Below, in pieces: positions 8,178 to 15,565 of a stretch of 21,386 nucleotides of DNA. Numbering within the stretch: the stretch's first letter is position 1; every line of letters starts with the position of its first letter. Source of the DNA: Ruminococcus difficilis. GTDB lineage: Bacteria; Bacillota_A; Clostridia; Oscillospirales; Acutalibacteraceae. The notes below the pieces were generated by a model that worked only from the letters and a program-made list of their open reading frames with translations, ran no database searches and was not told where the DNA came from. Location: positions 1 to 21,386 of the forward strand of contig NZ_JAEQMG010000169.1 of the NCBI RefSeq assembly GCF_016680995.1. The letters run 5' to 3'. The position numbers were made by a program, and so were the translations under genes.

Positions 8178-9944
8178 ATGTTGAAACCATCTAATACAAA
8201 AATCGAACAAAAAGCTATCAATGCGTTGGAATCAGTAATTGACGCGCATATGACAATGGATTACGAGTTTAATACCCATGATAAAGAAATATTTTGGGAT
8301 GGTTACATTTATCTCTATAGGAAGAGTGACGGGAATCAATCAAAAAGGGATTTTGAGGGCAGAGTTCCCGTTCAAATAAAAGGACATTGTGATAACGGGC
8401 AAAGATACATCAACAAGCAAAAAATCCACTATGCTGTTTCATTAGAGGATTTAAAAGCATACGCTACAGAAAAGGGTGTTCTGTATTTTCAAATATTCAT
8501 GAACGACGGTCATACACAAATATTCTATTCGTCTCTATATCCTTCTAAGATAGCGGATTATCTCGAAGAAGCTAAAAAACGTCACAATGAGAAAAATATA
8601 AATATTCCATTTATAAAACTAGAAAAGGATCCTGCAGTATTATATATAGTTGCAAAGCAGTTTAATGAAGAAGCATTGAAACAGGGTTCTGCTTATAATC
8701 CACTGGTTCAAGACAGAATCCGAAAGGAAGACTTTGATAAAATAACATCTATCAATCTTTCGGTAATAGGTGCAAAAAATCCATACGAAGCCCTATTGCG
8801 GTTATCAACCGGTGATGTATGTATATATGGGACGACGAAAGATGATAAATATCCGCGTCCGATTGAGTGGCAAGATGAATCGATTTTTTATATTGAGGAA
8901 GATATTCATCAGGATATTTCTGTAAATGGAAAAATATATTACCATCATTATAGTGTTTTTAGTGGTTCTGAGGGAGAAAAAGTATTAAAACTTAGTCCAA
9001 ATTTAACTATAAATCTTGAAAAACATAGGATAGAGCTACAGTATAAGGCCGTAACATCATTGAAAGAAATATATACTGACGCCAGTTTTTTACTTCATAT
9101 CAATGACAATAAAGCATTTAGTATCGCCGGACACATATTACCTATGAATGCTACTCTAAAGCAAGAGTTCCACGAAAAGCTGAGATTTCAGATAGATTTA
9201 TATGAGTTACTTGAAAAAATCGGGTTTAATTTATCAACAGCGTGGTCTCAACTCACGGATCAACAATTCTTGCAATTAAAAAATCTTGTTCAGGTATATT
9301 ATAATTGCTTCTCCAATCAATATAAAGAAATCTATTACAAGTATCTTTGGTCGTTTGATGGAAAAAATATCCCTATTATTATTCAAAAAAATGATAATTC
9401 AGTGGAACTGTTAAATGGAGTCTACACGGAAAAATTAGCTGTTTTCATGCGTGATGATGATTCAGATGAAATAGGTTATCGAATGCCCTTGTTTTTTAAT
9501 ATTGACGTTAATGTTTTAAGCAACTTATACTTTTATGATTATAATTTGCTTCGTGAGCAGATAAATAATTGTGATATCAATTCAAAATCTAAACATCAGC
9601 TAAATAATTGCGTACTGCATTTAATAAATGTTTTTGATTTAAATAATGATTTGAATTTTCTTGATCTGGCTGAATATCTATTGCGCAAATTAGATTACCC
9701 AAAGAATGACAGTTGTTTTTTGCTTAATTCAATGCAGATAAAGAAAAGGAGAGGTTTGTTTTGTAGCGATGATATTGAAATTTTGAAATCAATAGAAGAT
9801 GATGATAAACGCATTCAATTTGGAAAGTATGTTTTATTAGAGGATAAAACAACCGCATTAGAATTATTTGATCAATTTTCAAAGTGTGACAAAGATTATT
9901 ACAAAACTCTACCTATATATAGATTATATTCTCAGTTAGAATAG
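8178..9944 (+). CDS. DUF4365-domain nuclease-like protein
   Basis: A 588-aa protein whose first ~170 residues match the DUF4365 pattern: an early helix (KIEQKAINALESVI), FWDGYIYLY with Asp41, then VPVQIKGH with Gln66 and Lys68. This D...QxK arrangement is a variant PD-(D/E)XK fold. The remaining ~400 residues are AT-rich and unfamiliar, with many Asn/Leu/Tyr and no transmembrane segment. AAGAAGG lies ahead of ATG 8178, 28 nt after res, so it is probably in the same transcript. G+C falls to about 28-30% in sampled lines, below mod's ends. A second effector or DNA-processing partner of the restriction system is inferred; an independent cargo gene is possible. Confidence 0.78.
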   Translation: MLKPSNTKIEQKAINALESVIDAHMTMDYEFNTHDKEIFWDGYIYLYRKSDGNQSKRDFEGRVPVQIKGHCDNGQRYINKQKIHYAVSLEDLKAYATEKGVLYFQIFMNDGHTQIFYSSLYPSKIADYLEEAKKRHNEKNINIPFIKLEKDPAVLYIVAKQFNEEALKQGSAYNPLVQDRIRKEDFDKITSINLSVIGAKNPYEALLRLSTGDVCIYGTTKDDKYPRPIEWQDESIFYIEEDIHQDISVNGKIYYHHYSVFSGSEGEKVLKLSPNLTINLEKHRIELQYKAVTSLKEIYTDASFLLHINDNKAFSIAGHILPMNATLKQEFHEKLRFQIDLYELLEKIGFNLSTAWSQLTDQQFLQLKNLVQVYYNCFSNQYKEIYYKYLWSFDGKNIPIIIQKNDNSVELLNGVYTEKLAVFMRDDDSDEIGYRMPLFFNIDVNVLSNLYFYDYNLLREQINNCDINSKSKHQLNNCVLHLINVFDLNNDLNFLDLAEYLLRKLDYPKNDSCFLLNSMQIKKRRGLFCSDDIEILKSIEDDDKRIQFGKYVLLEDKTTALELFDQFSKCDKDYYKTLPIYRLYSQLE

Positions 9945-9980
9945 GAGTAAAAACACATTTTAGTCCAAGGTTGATTTTTA

Positions 9981-10020
9981 AAGTGTGTGAGTGGGTTATT
10001 TCCCTGCTCACATGCTTTTT
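9981..10020 (+). terminator. Terminator after the restriction cluster
   Basis: AAGTGTGTGAG (9981-9991) pairs with CTCACATGCTT (through G-T pairs), followed by a T-run. It lies 37 nt after the DUF4365 stop. Confidence 0.75.
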
Positions 10021-10049
10021 CCTATTTAAATTGTTCTATATGATCGAGC

Positions 10050-10110
10050 CTGAAATATTAAAGCGTGTAAGCGGAATTTTTTCCGAGCTTACACGCTTTT
10101 GAAATTTCAG
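10050..10110. terminator. Long hairpin between convergent genes
   Basis: The core stem AAGCGTGTAAGC / GCTTACACGCTT (from 10061 to about 10098) is flanked by an outer pair CTGAAAT (10050-10056) / ATTTCAG (10104-10110). The outer arm runs into the stop codon of the minus-strand regulator gene. T-rich stretches on both sides suit a bidirectional terminator. Its sequence resembles the preceding hairpin at 9981-10020, as if duplicated. Confidence 0.7.
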
Positions 10111-10727
10111 TTTTTAATAACCTGCATAATAATGATAGATTCCATGTCCCTTAATATCTTGAAAACTTTTTTGGGGGCAATGGGTTTGTTCTTCTTTTCA
10201 TTTTTAATGACGGCGGCAAGGTATTCATACGTGGACGCTTCTTTATAGAAGTGCTCCCAGTTTTCGATTATTTTCATTGCTCCGTCGATGGGATTGTTTA
10301 CCGATACGTTAAGTTCGGAGTCAATTCTATTCTTCATTTCCAGATATTGAGTCGATTCACAAAATGGCGACGCGTTCTGATCATCGTTAGGTGAGGGCTG
10401 ATACTGTTCAAAAACCGTTTTTATCGGCGACGGAATGTTGATTGTTTTATCCTTTAGCCATAATAGAGCTTGAACTAAAATGTCGTCAACAAGACGGCGA
10501 ACCTCTTTTTCGTCAAGAAACGCAAGCGTTTTTCCCTTGACATTTATATCAGCGGAACACAACACATCCAAAAGATACAAGGCGGAAGTCCTTAGGGTAC
10601 GTGAATAGCAGGGAAAACTATTATTCAAAATACTTTCGTTAATAAACGCCGAGGTGCTGGCGTAATTTTCTATTGATTCTAATAAATACTCCGATTCGAC
10701 AGATACCGAAATCATTTTCTTTGCCAT
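10107..10727 (-). CDS. Small regulator-like protein (possible ribbon-helix-helix N-terminus)
   Basis: A 206-aa protein starting MAKKMISVSVESEYLLESI. I do not recognise the family. The N-terminal strand (MISVSV) followed by a helix resembles a ribbon-helix-helix DNA-binding unit, and the rest is mainly helical and charged (KNEKKNKPIAPKKVFKILRD near the end). The ATG at 10727 is chosen because AAGGAGAG lies just upstream; the longer open frame would start inside the -10 box. It is transcribed away from the mobility genes from a consensus promoter, and the two promoters sit within 100 bp. Control of mobility genes or of itself is inferred from position. Confidence 0.7.
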   Translation of the reverse strand: MAKKMISVSVESEYLLESIENYASTSAFINESILNNSFPCYSRTLRTSALYLLDVLCSADINVKGKTLAFLDEKEVRRLVDDILVQALLWLKDKTINIPSPIKTVFEQYQPSPNDDQNASPFCESTQYLEMKNRIDSELNVSVNNPIDGAMKIIENWEHFYKEASTYEYLAAVIKNEKKNKPIAPKKVFKILRDMESIIIMQVIKN

Positions 10728-10777
10728 ACTTAACTCTCCTTTTTTCAAAATATAGCGAAAATTATTGTGTTGACTCA

Positions 10778-10806
10778 ATTATACCAATCTTATATCCGAT
10801 TGTCAA
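10778..10806 (-). promoter_or_regulatory. Promoter of the divergent regulator gene, with candidate operator
   Basis: On the minus strand TTGACA (10801-10806) and TATAAT (10778-10783) are separated by 17 bp. The spacer contains an inverted repeat CAATC (10785-10789) / GATTG (10798-10802), well placed for a repressor; its binder is unknown. Confidence 0.8.
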
Positions 10807-10848
10807 TATAATTAAATATATTTTCTTAAATATAAATTAGAAATACGC

Positions 10849-10877
10849 TTGACATAATTATTTCTATAATATATAAT
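10849..10877 (+). promoter_or_regulatory. Promoter of the mobility operon
   Basis: TTGACA (10849-10854) and TATAAT (10872-10877) with 17-bp spacing, followed by a leader of about 150 nt before the first mobility gene. It diverges from the regulator promoter 43 bp away. Confidence 0.82.
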
Positions 10878-10937
10878 AATAGCAATAAGAATAGATATAC
10901 ATATATATTTAATCTTATTATTTCTTTTTGGAAAAGG

Positions 10938-10976
10938 ATGTGGTTCCTATGGGCTGATAATGTATTTTTCGGCTAG
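10938..10976 (+). CDS. Putative leader peptide MWFLWADNVFFG
   Basis: A 12-codon ORF in the mobility operon leader, rich in Trp and Phe. GGA lies 7 nt ahead of its ATG. Its stop codon is the first base triplet of a hairpin TAGTCCTC (10974-10981) / GAGGACTA (10986-10993), and a wider stem ATAATGTA (10957-10964) / TACATTAT (11004-11011) encloses it. The layout fits translation-dependent control of the downstream gene, but expression is unproven. Confidence 0.45.
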   Translation: MWFLWADNVFFG

Positions 10977-11030
10977 TCCTCGGAGGAGGACTATAAAATA
11001 ATCTACATTATTTGAAAGGACGATTCATAC

Positions 11031-11381
11031 ATGAGATTTTTGAATCAATTTAACGAATTCAATTTCGTACAGTTTTCAGAAGGAAAAACGTTCAACGTGG
11101 TAGAAGTTGCTCCGTGGCAGGACTATAAAACTAAGGAACTGCTCGGAACGGAGGTTACGGTAGTTATCATGACTGATAATACCAATTACGGCGAGAAAAA
11201 GACAGGAACAAACCGCTTTGAGAAGCTTAAGTTCAAGCTGAGAAAACAGGTCGATGTTCCCGTTGATGCACAAGTTATTCCCATTAATCCCGTAGGCAAG
11301 GTTTACGGAGATTTCAATCAAAACCTGTCGGTGCATTGTGATGATATTCGTGTCGTCGAACCGAAGGTACATAAGCAGTGA
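11031..11381 (+). CDS. DUF961-like protein (YdcP/HelP-type)
   Basis: A 116-aa protein with the look of the DUF961 family found in ICEBs1 (YdcP/HelP) and Tn916: a beta-rich body, a VTVVIMTDNTNYG segment, then a conserved-looking tail (QVIPINPVGKVYGDFNQNLS). In ICEBs1, HelP helps the PcrA helicase unwind element DNA after nicking. It lies directly before the coupling ATPase, as in ICEBs1, and its TGA overlaps the next GTG start (GTGA), implying translational coupling. An AAAGGA SD sits about 10 nt before ATG, partly next to the leader stem. The family call rests on pattern and order. Confidence 0.72.
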   Translation: MRFLNQFNEFNFVQFSEGKTFNVVEVAPWQDYKTKELLGTEVTVVIMTDNTNYGEKKTGTNRFEKLKFKLRKQVDVPVDAQVIPINPVGKVYGDFNQNLSVHCDDIRVVEPKVHKQ

Positions 11382-12787
11382 GAACTTACAATTCCAAGGC
11401 GCTGCGGATCGAGTTCGCAGCACCTTGGGTAAAATGCTTGATTATCGCGATAGCGTTTTTCATTGTTAGCGTGTTGATTTATTTGTTGCCGCCAAATAAT
11501 CTTCCTATTGATGGTGTTTTATTAAAATGCAACCGGGTTATTCTGAGCATATCAATCAGTTTGTTTTTGATTTCGGTTTTACTCAGGATTTTCTTTACGC
11601 AGGCAAAACAAATTAAGCATATGATAATGATCGGATTATACTATCGCCGTTACGGAAATCCTCTGTGTTTGCGCGATGGAGAATTTCTTCCGATAATAAA
11701 AGTTAAACAGTTGAGCAACACAAAGTTTCTACTGACGATTTATGCTATTGTCGTTAATGCGGAGATTTTACAGAAGCTGGGCGTTACTGTTAGCTCTATA
11801 TTGAACCGTCGTTATCAGCGATTTGCCGTTACGGTTCTCAATACAGATGTTGCGCTTAGTTATGTGCAATACACTCTTGAAGATGTTACCATTGACAAAT
11901 CATTTTCTTTCTATTCAGTTGATCAAATGAAGCCCGTGCGGCAGACGGTATTTGTTGTACAAAAGGGTGATTCCATAGATCTGACCACAAGCGGCTCCAT
12001 ACTGGTCGCAGGAAAAACGAGGAGCGGGAAGACAACCGGGATAATTTCAATTCTTATTCAGGCTTTGCTGTGCGGACGCGATCATCAATATTCCCAAATA
12101 ACGATTATTGATCCTAAATGCGCGGAGCTGTCAGTGCTTCCCCATGTTGTAACTGTTGATGACGACGTAGAAGCAACTGCCATTTTACAGTCGTTGAAAG
12201 AGTTTGAAGCAGCTATGAGGAAAAGACAGCGCATATTAAATGAACGCTCAAAACAGATTGGCGACGCTGTTCATTGGTGGGAATTTGATATGCACCCATC
12301 GTTTTTGTTTATTGACGAATATGTTGCATGCCGTTCACTGTTTCCTAAGAAAGCCGAAAAAGGTTCTGACTATTGTTTGGCTGCATTTGATAATACGCTG
12401 AAAAGGATTGTTACGATGGGCGCGTCGGCAGGTTGTTTTGTCATTCTTTCAATAGCGGAAGCCTCCGTTGACGAGGGCGGTCTTCCGACAATGCTTAAGA
12501 ACGCAATGACGACAAAAATCCTGTTCAAACCGACGCTGACAGAGGGGCGGCTGATTTGGGATTCCTTAAAGCTGGAAAACTTTCCCGAGCGTGTCTACTC
12601 AGCCGGTGATTGCTGGTTTTCATCAACGGACGGAGAACATGATGACGTTGCCTTTTGTCATTTTCCACATATGCGGTTTCCGGTATATAGGGAACTCGGT
12701 CGTTTATTAAAAGAGTATTACGGCGAAAGCGCCGACGGAGGGGTACCGCAAGACGGCGCTCGCCGCGAAAATACTATCTCTTATTAA
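11378..12787 (+). CDS. FtsK/SpoIIIE-type coupling ATPase (ConQ-like)
   Basis: A 469-aa coupling protein thought to bring the relaxase-DNA complex to a mating channel. Two transmembrane helices lie at about 18-38 and 52-72; the ATPase domain has Walker A GKTRSGKT (212-219), IIDPKCAE (about 243-250) and Walker B FLFIDEY (309-315). The GTG start overlaps the previous stop by four bases. Gene order (DUF961, this ATPase, oriT-like repeat, relaxase) matches ICEBs1 ydcP-conQ-nicK. No VirB4 or other channel component follows, so it presumably docks with a helper's secretion system. Length and motifs look complete. Confidence 0.88.
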   Translation: MRTYNSKALRIEFAAPWVKCLIIAIAFFIVSVLIYLLPPNNLPIDGVLLKCNRVILSISISLFLISVLLRIFFTQAKQIKHMIMIGLYYRRYGNPLCLRDGEFLPIIKVKQLSNTKFLLTIYAIVVNAEILQKLGVTVSSILNRRYQRFAVTVLNTDVALSYVQYTLEDVTIDKSFSFYSVDQMKPVRQTVFVVQKGDSIDLTTSGSILVAGKTRSGKTTGIISILIQALLCGRDHQYSQITIIDPKCAELSVLPHVVTVDDDVEATAILQSLKEFEAAMRKRQRILNERSKQIGDAVHWWEFDMHPSFLFIDEYVACRSLFPKKAEKGSDYCLAAFDNTLKRIVTMGASAGCFVILSIAEASVDEGGLPTMLKNAMTTKILFKPTLTEGRLIWDSLKLENFPERVYSAGDCWFSSTDGEHDDVAFCHFPHMRFPVYRELGRLLKEYYGESADGGVPQDGARRENTISY

Positions 12788-12808
12788 AAAACAACAGAGC
12801 GCCTTTTT

Positions 12809-12834
12809 ATCCCCCGTAAACTAATAGGGGGGAT
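12809..12834 (+). other. oriT-like inverted repeat
   Basis: ATCCCCC (12809-12815) and GGGGGAT (12828-12834) flank a 12-base centre containing CTAATAG. The ICEBs1 and Tn916 origins of transfer are C-run/G-run inverted repeats around a CTAACAG-like centre, also between the coupling and relaxase genes. The match in form and position makes this the likely nick region of the relaxase encoded 38 nt downstream. An additional GGCGCTC (12755-12761) / GAGCGCC (12797-12803) pair precedes it. Confidence 0.78.
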
Positions 12835-12871
12835 ACTTGGAAAAAATAAAATTGCAGGAGGATAATAAAAT

Positions 12872-14020
12872 GTGATAGAAGCAGGAATTGACGAGGTAAC
12901 GATGATTCTGTTGCCTGTCAGCGAATTATTAAACTCGCCTGACCGACGATGGTATGACATTGCGAATGAAATGGTTTTTGAAGCAGAGGATAAGCTCAAT
13001 CTGCTTGACCTGTTCGGTGAACGAAAGTATATGAACAAAGCGATTTCGGGATATTCCGTTGGATATACGTATGGTCATCACGATTTTTTCTTTACGGTCT
13101 GCTATCACCATATTTGGGCGAGGATGGGAGTACTGATTAAGTTTTCCGCACAAGCGTTAGCTTATTACCAAGGACAGACAAACCTTATGCCATATGAAAT
13201 TTTACAGCAAATGCGATCCCCTTTATATCAGGTTCGGTGTTCCCGCATAGATATAGCTGTTGATTTCATTGAAGAAGGTATCGATATCAATGAGATTTAC
13301 ACAGGATATCTAAACGAGCAGATAAAGGTTTTTGTAATACGAGAACGGAACGGCCGCATTGAACATACGGAAAAAAGCTATAAAATACAGGTGATTTGCA
13401 GTGAAGGCGATTGCGAAACGGTATACTTCGGAAAGCGTGACAGTCCCGTTATGCTGCGCATTTACAATAAAAAAACCGAACAAATCAATAACCGAGGCTC
13501 GCGATATTCGGAAGCCGTACAATACAATGACTGGGTACGCTTTGAACTCGAAGCAAAGCATGATTACGCTCACAAATTGACGACAGCGCTTTTAGATACA
13601 AAAAACGATATAGAATACAAAGAAATAATACTGGATTTTATCATTCAAAAATACTTTTTTGTTACGGCAAATAATAATGCGCCTGCCCCGTTTTTACAGC
13701 AACTAATAGATATGAAAAACAATCAAGAGATTACATTATTCAAAAGTGTGAACACAAAAAATACAGAGCTATCAAAGAATTTACTTCATTTACTGAGAAC
13801 GTCGGGAACAGTTACCACACTTTATAAAATCAATGCTATATGGGGTAACGCAGGATTGAAAAAATGTATGGATACAATAACCGAAATAATCAAAACACAT
13901 CAGCCAAATCAAGATTGCGTAAGATTTTTAAGAAATAACCTTGAAGAATACAGAATAGCATATTCTGATTATGATAGTTTTTTTGAGAGCGAAATTTTAC
14001 CTGAATTATTAGACGAATAA
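12872..14020 (+). CDS. Rep_trans family relaxase / replication initiator (NicK-like)
   Basis: A 382-aa protein of the rolling-circle initiator family that includes NicK and Tn916 Orf20. RIDIAVDF (125-132) is the conserved metal/strand motif, and YFGKRDSPVMLRIYNKKTEQ (185-204) carries the conserved Tyr198 region. It should nick the oriT-like repeat just upstream and start transfer and plasmid-like replication. The start is GTG, with AGGAGG at 12856-12861 10 nt upstream. An ATG at 12870 overlaps it as ATGTGA, where the ATG reads straight into a stop. The family call is secure; the nick site is inferred. Confidence 0.88.
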   Translation: MIEAGIDEVTMILLPVSELLNSPDRRWYDIANEMVFEAEDKLNLLDLFGERKYMNKAISGYSVGYTYGHHDFFFTVCYHHIWARMGVLIKFSAQALAYYQGQTNLMPYEILQQMRSPLYQVRCSRIDIAVDFIEEGIDINEIYTGYLNEQIKVFVIRERNGRIEHTEKSYKIQVICSEGDCETVYFGKRDSPVMLRIYNKKTEQINNRGSRYSEAVQYNDWVRFELEAKHDYAHKLTTALLDTKNDIEYKEIILDFIIQKYFFVTANNNAPAPFLQQLIDMKNNQEITLFKSVNTKNTELSKNLLHLLRTSGTVTTLYKINAIWGNAGLKKCMDTITEIIKTHQPNQDCVRFLRNNLEEYRIAYSDYDSFFESEILPELLDE

Positions 14021-14065
14021 TACATCGAGTACACGATGGGAACTCGATAGAATACGGAGGAATAT

Positions 14066-14242
14066 ATGCAAAAGGAAACAACGTTTTTAAACGTAAAGGA
14101 TGTAGCTGAAATCATGGGGATTAGCATTCCGACAGCTCGTAAGCTCTTTGAAAAAAGAGATTTTCCTACGATAAGGGTAGGGCGCAGACTTCTTGTCAGC
14201 GAAGATGCGTTCAGGAAGTATATGATGCAGCGGCATTCGTGA
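14066..14242 (+). CDS. xis: Excisionase-like helix-turn-helix protein
   Basis: A 58-aa protein beginning MQKETTFLNVKDVAEIMGIS. Residues 8-32 are a MerR/excisionase-type helix-turn-helix (LNVKDVAEIMGISIPTARKL), and FPTIRVGRRLLVSEDAF forms the usual wing. A GGAGG SD lies 5 nt upstream. It sits between the relaxase and integrase genes, the common place for an element's Xis, and probably bends DNA at the element ends to favour excision. Between it and the relaxase is a small inverted repeat ATCGAGT (14024-14030) / ACTCGAT (14042-14048). Confidence 0.85.
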   Translation: MQKETTFLNVKDVAEIMGISIPTARKLFEKRDFPTIRVGRRLLVSEDAFRKYMMQRHS

Positions 14243-14253
14243 TCACAATTCTA

Positions 14254-14314
14254 TTGACATTTCAGAACATCACATGTTATCATATTGGTAATAGATATGT
14301 GATGTTCTGATGTC
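14254..14314 (+). promoter_or_regulatory. Integrase promoter inside a long inverted repeat
   Basis: TTGACA (14254-14259) and a weak -10 TTATCA (14277-14282) with 17-bp spacing precede the integrase. The same stretch is an inverted repeat: GACAT-TT-CAGAACATCACAT (14256-14275) faces ATGTGATGTTCTG-ATGTC (14297-14314), with a 13-bp perfect core. It could be an operator or a hairpin in the transcript; there is no T-run after it. Confidence 0.6.
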
Positions 14315-14337
14315 TTTAGTCGAGAAAGGAGATTCAA

Positions 14338-15501
14338 ATGTCAACGGCTAAAGGCAAAAAAGGCACAAGGAACTACGGTAACGGTTCCATATATCCCAAG
14401 CCGAACGGCAAGGGATTTATAGGTGAAATATTCGTTGTGATAAACGGCGAAAAGAAACGTAAAAAAGTATCAGGAAAAACAAAAACCGATGTCAGAATCA
14501 AACTGCGTGAATTGCAAAATAATGCAGAAGCAGGATTACTTGACACCAAACCCGAAGAAAAAGGTATTGTGTTTTATGATTTCGCTATCGATTTCATTGA
14601 ACGGCGCGCAAAGTTCAAAGGGATAGAGAAAACCTCGGAGACGAGAGATACATACTCCCTTAAAAAGATGGGCGATTTTGCAAATCTGTATATTCAAGAC
14701 ATGAGTGAAGAACTGATTGAAAGATTTTTCCTCGAAAACATCACAATCAGCCAGAGTTATATCAACAAAATATTTCAGCTGATGAACCGAGTATTCAATG
14801 AAGCAATTCGCAAGCAAATCATTTCCGAAAATCCGATGCGGTGGCTTGAAAAGCCCAAGAGCGCAAAGCCCACAAAGATAATTAGAGCCTTGACGGTTTC
14901 GGAAGAACAGCGTTTGCTTGAAGTGCTGAAAAACGAGGATATTCTCTACGCGCCGCAAATGCTTCTCAGCCTGTTTACAGGTTGCAGAATGGGAGAGGTA
15001 AACGCGCTCGAAGTGCGTGATTTTGACCCAAAAAACAAGTTGCTGCGGATTCGCAAAACAGTTTCGGAAGATAACGGCGGTGTAACGATACACTACCACA
15101 CAAAAACTTATCACAACCGCGATTTATCGTTGAGTGATGATGTGGCTGATTTTTTGTCAAAATGTATCGGTGAAAAAGAGGACGGTTTTATTTTTCTTTC
15201 CTCGGCAGGCACGATCGTTTCGACCAGTCAGGTCAACACTGAATTCAAAAAAGCGCTTGAAAAGTATGATATCCTCGACAATACCCTTGACGGTGATGTG
15301 ACCTGCCACAGCTGCCGCCACACATATGCCACGCGCTTCTTAGAAAGTGGTTCAGGTGTAAAGGTGCTGCAGTCACTTTTGGGACATTCGGAAATCAAAA
15401 TCACTTTAGGCGTTTATTGTGATGTGCAGGATTCTTTCAAGCAAGCGCAATTAGATACCTCGAATAAATATCTTGAAAATAACAATTTGAGCATTATATG
15501 A
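14338..15501 (+). CDS. int: Tyrosine site-specific integrase
   Basis: A 387-aa integrase of the Tn916 type. An N-terminal arm-binding domain (NYGNGSIYPKPNGKGFIGEI, basic) is followed by a SAM-like core-binding domain (about 75-165) and the catalytic domain with Arg217 (GCRMGEV), Lys256 (HTKTYHNRD), His324/Arg327 (HSCRHTYATR), His350 (LLGHSEI) and Tyr360. All six catalytic residues are present. AAAGGAG precedes ATG. The gene ends 64 bp from attR, so it should recombine the tRNA-Pro 3' end. It lies at the end far from the tRNA. Confidence 0.95.
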   Translation: MSTAKGKKGTRNYGNGSIYPKPNGKGFIGEIFVVINGEKKRKKVSGKTKTDVRIKLRELQNNAEAGLLDTKPEEKGIVFYDFAIDFIERRAKFKGIEKTSETRDTYSLKKMGDFANLYIQDMSEELIERFFLENITISQSYINKIFQLMNRVFNEAIRKQIISENPMRWLEKPKSAKPTKIIRALTVSEEQRLLEVLKNEDILYAPQMLLSLFTGCRMGEVNALEVRDFDPKNKLLRIRKTVSEDNGGVTIHYHTKTYHNRDLSLSDDVADFLSKCIGEKEDGFIFLSSAGTIVSTSQVNTEFKKALEKYDILDNTLDGDVTCHSCRHTYATRFLESGSGVKVLQSLLGHSEIKITLGVYCDVQDSFKQAQLDTSNKYLENNNLSII

Positions 15502-15507
15502 GTGTAC

Positions 15508-15526
15508 ACTGCTCCTAAAATTGCTC
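15508..15526 (+). repeat. Integrase arm-type repeats, right end
   Basis: ACTGCTCC (15508-15515) and ATTGCTC (15520-15526) are the right-end counterparts of the repeats at 1799-1947, placed between the integrase stop and attR with 12-bp spacing. Confidence 0.55.
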
Positions 15527-15565
15527 TTAACAGTTCAAAAAGCCACTGTTTAAGCGAAAAAGTTG

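Noticed and set aside
14536..15114. Minus-strand open frame of 192 codons in the integrase gene
   Set aside because: Antisense to the integrase with all catalytic residues; no recognisable domain.
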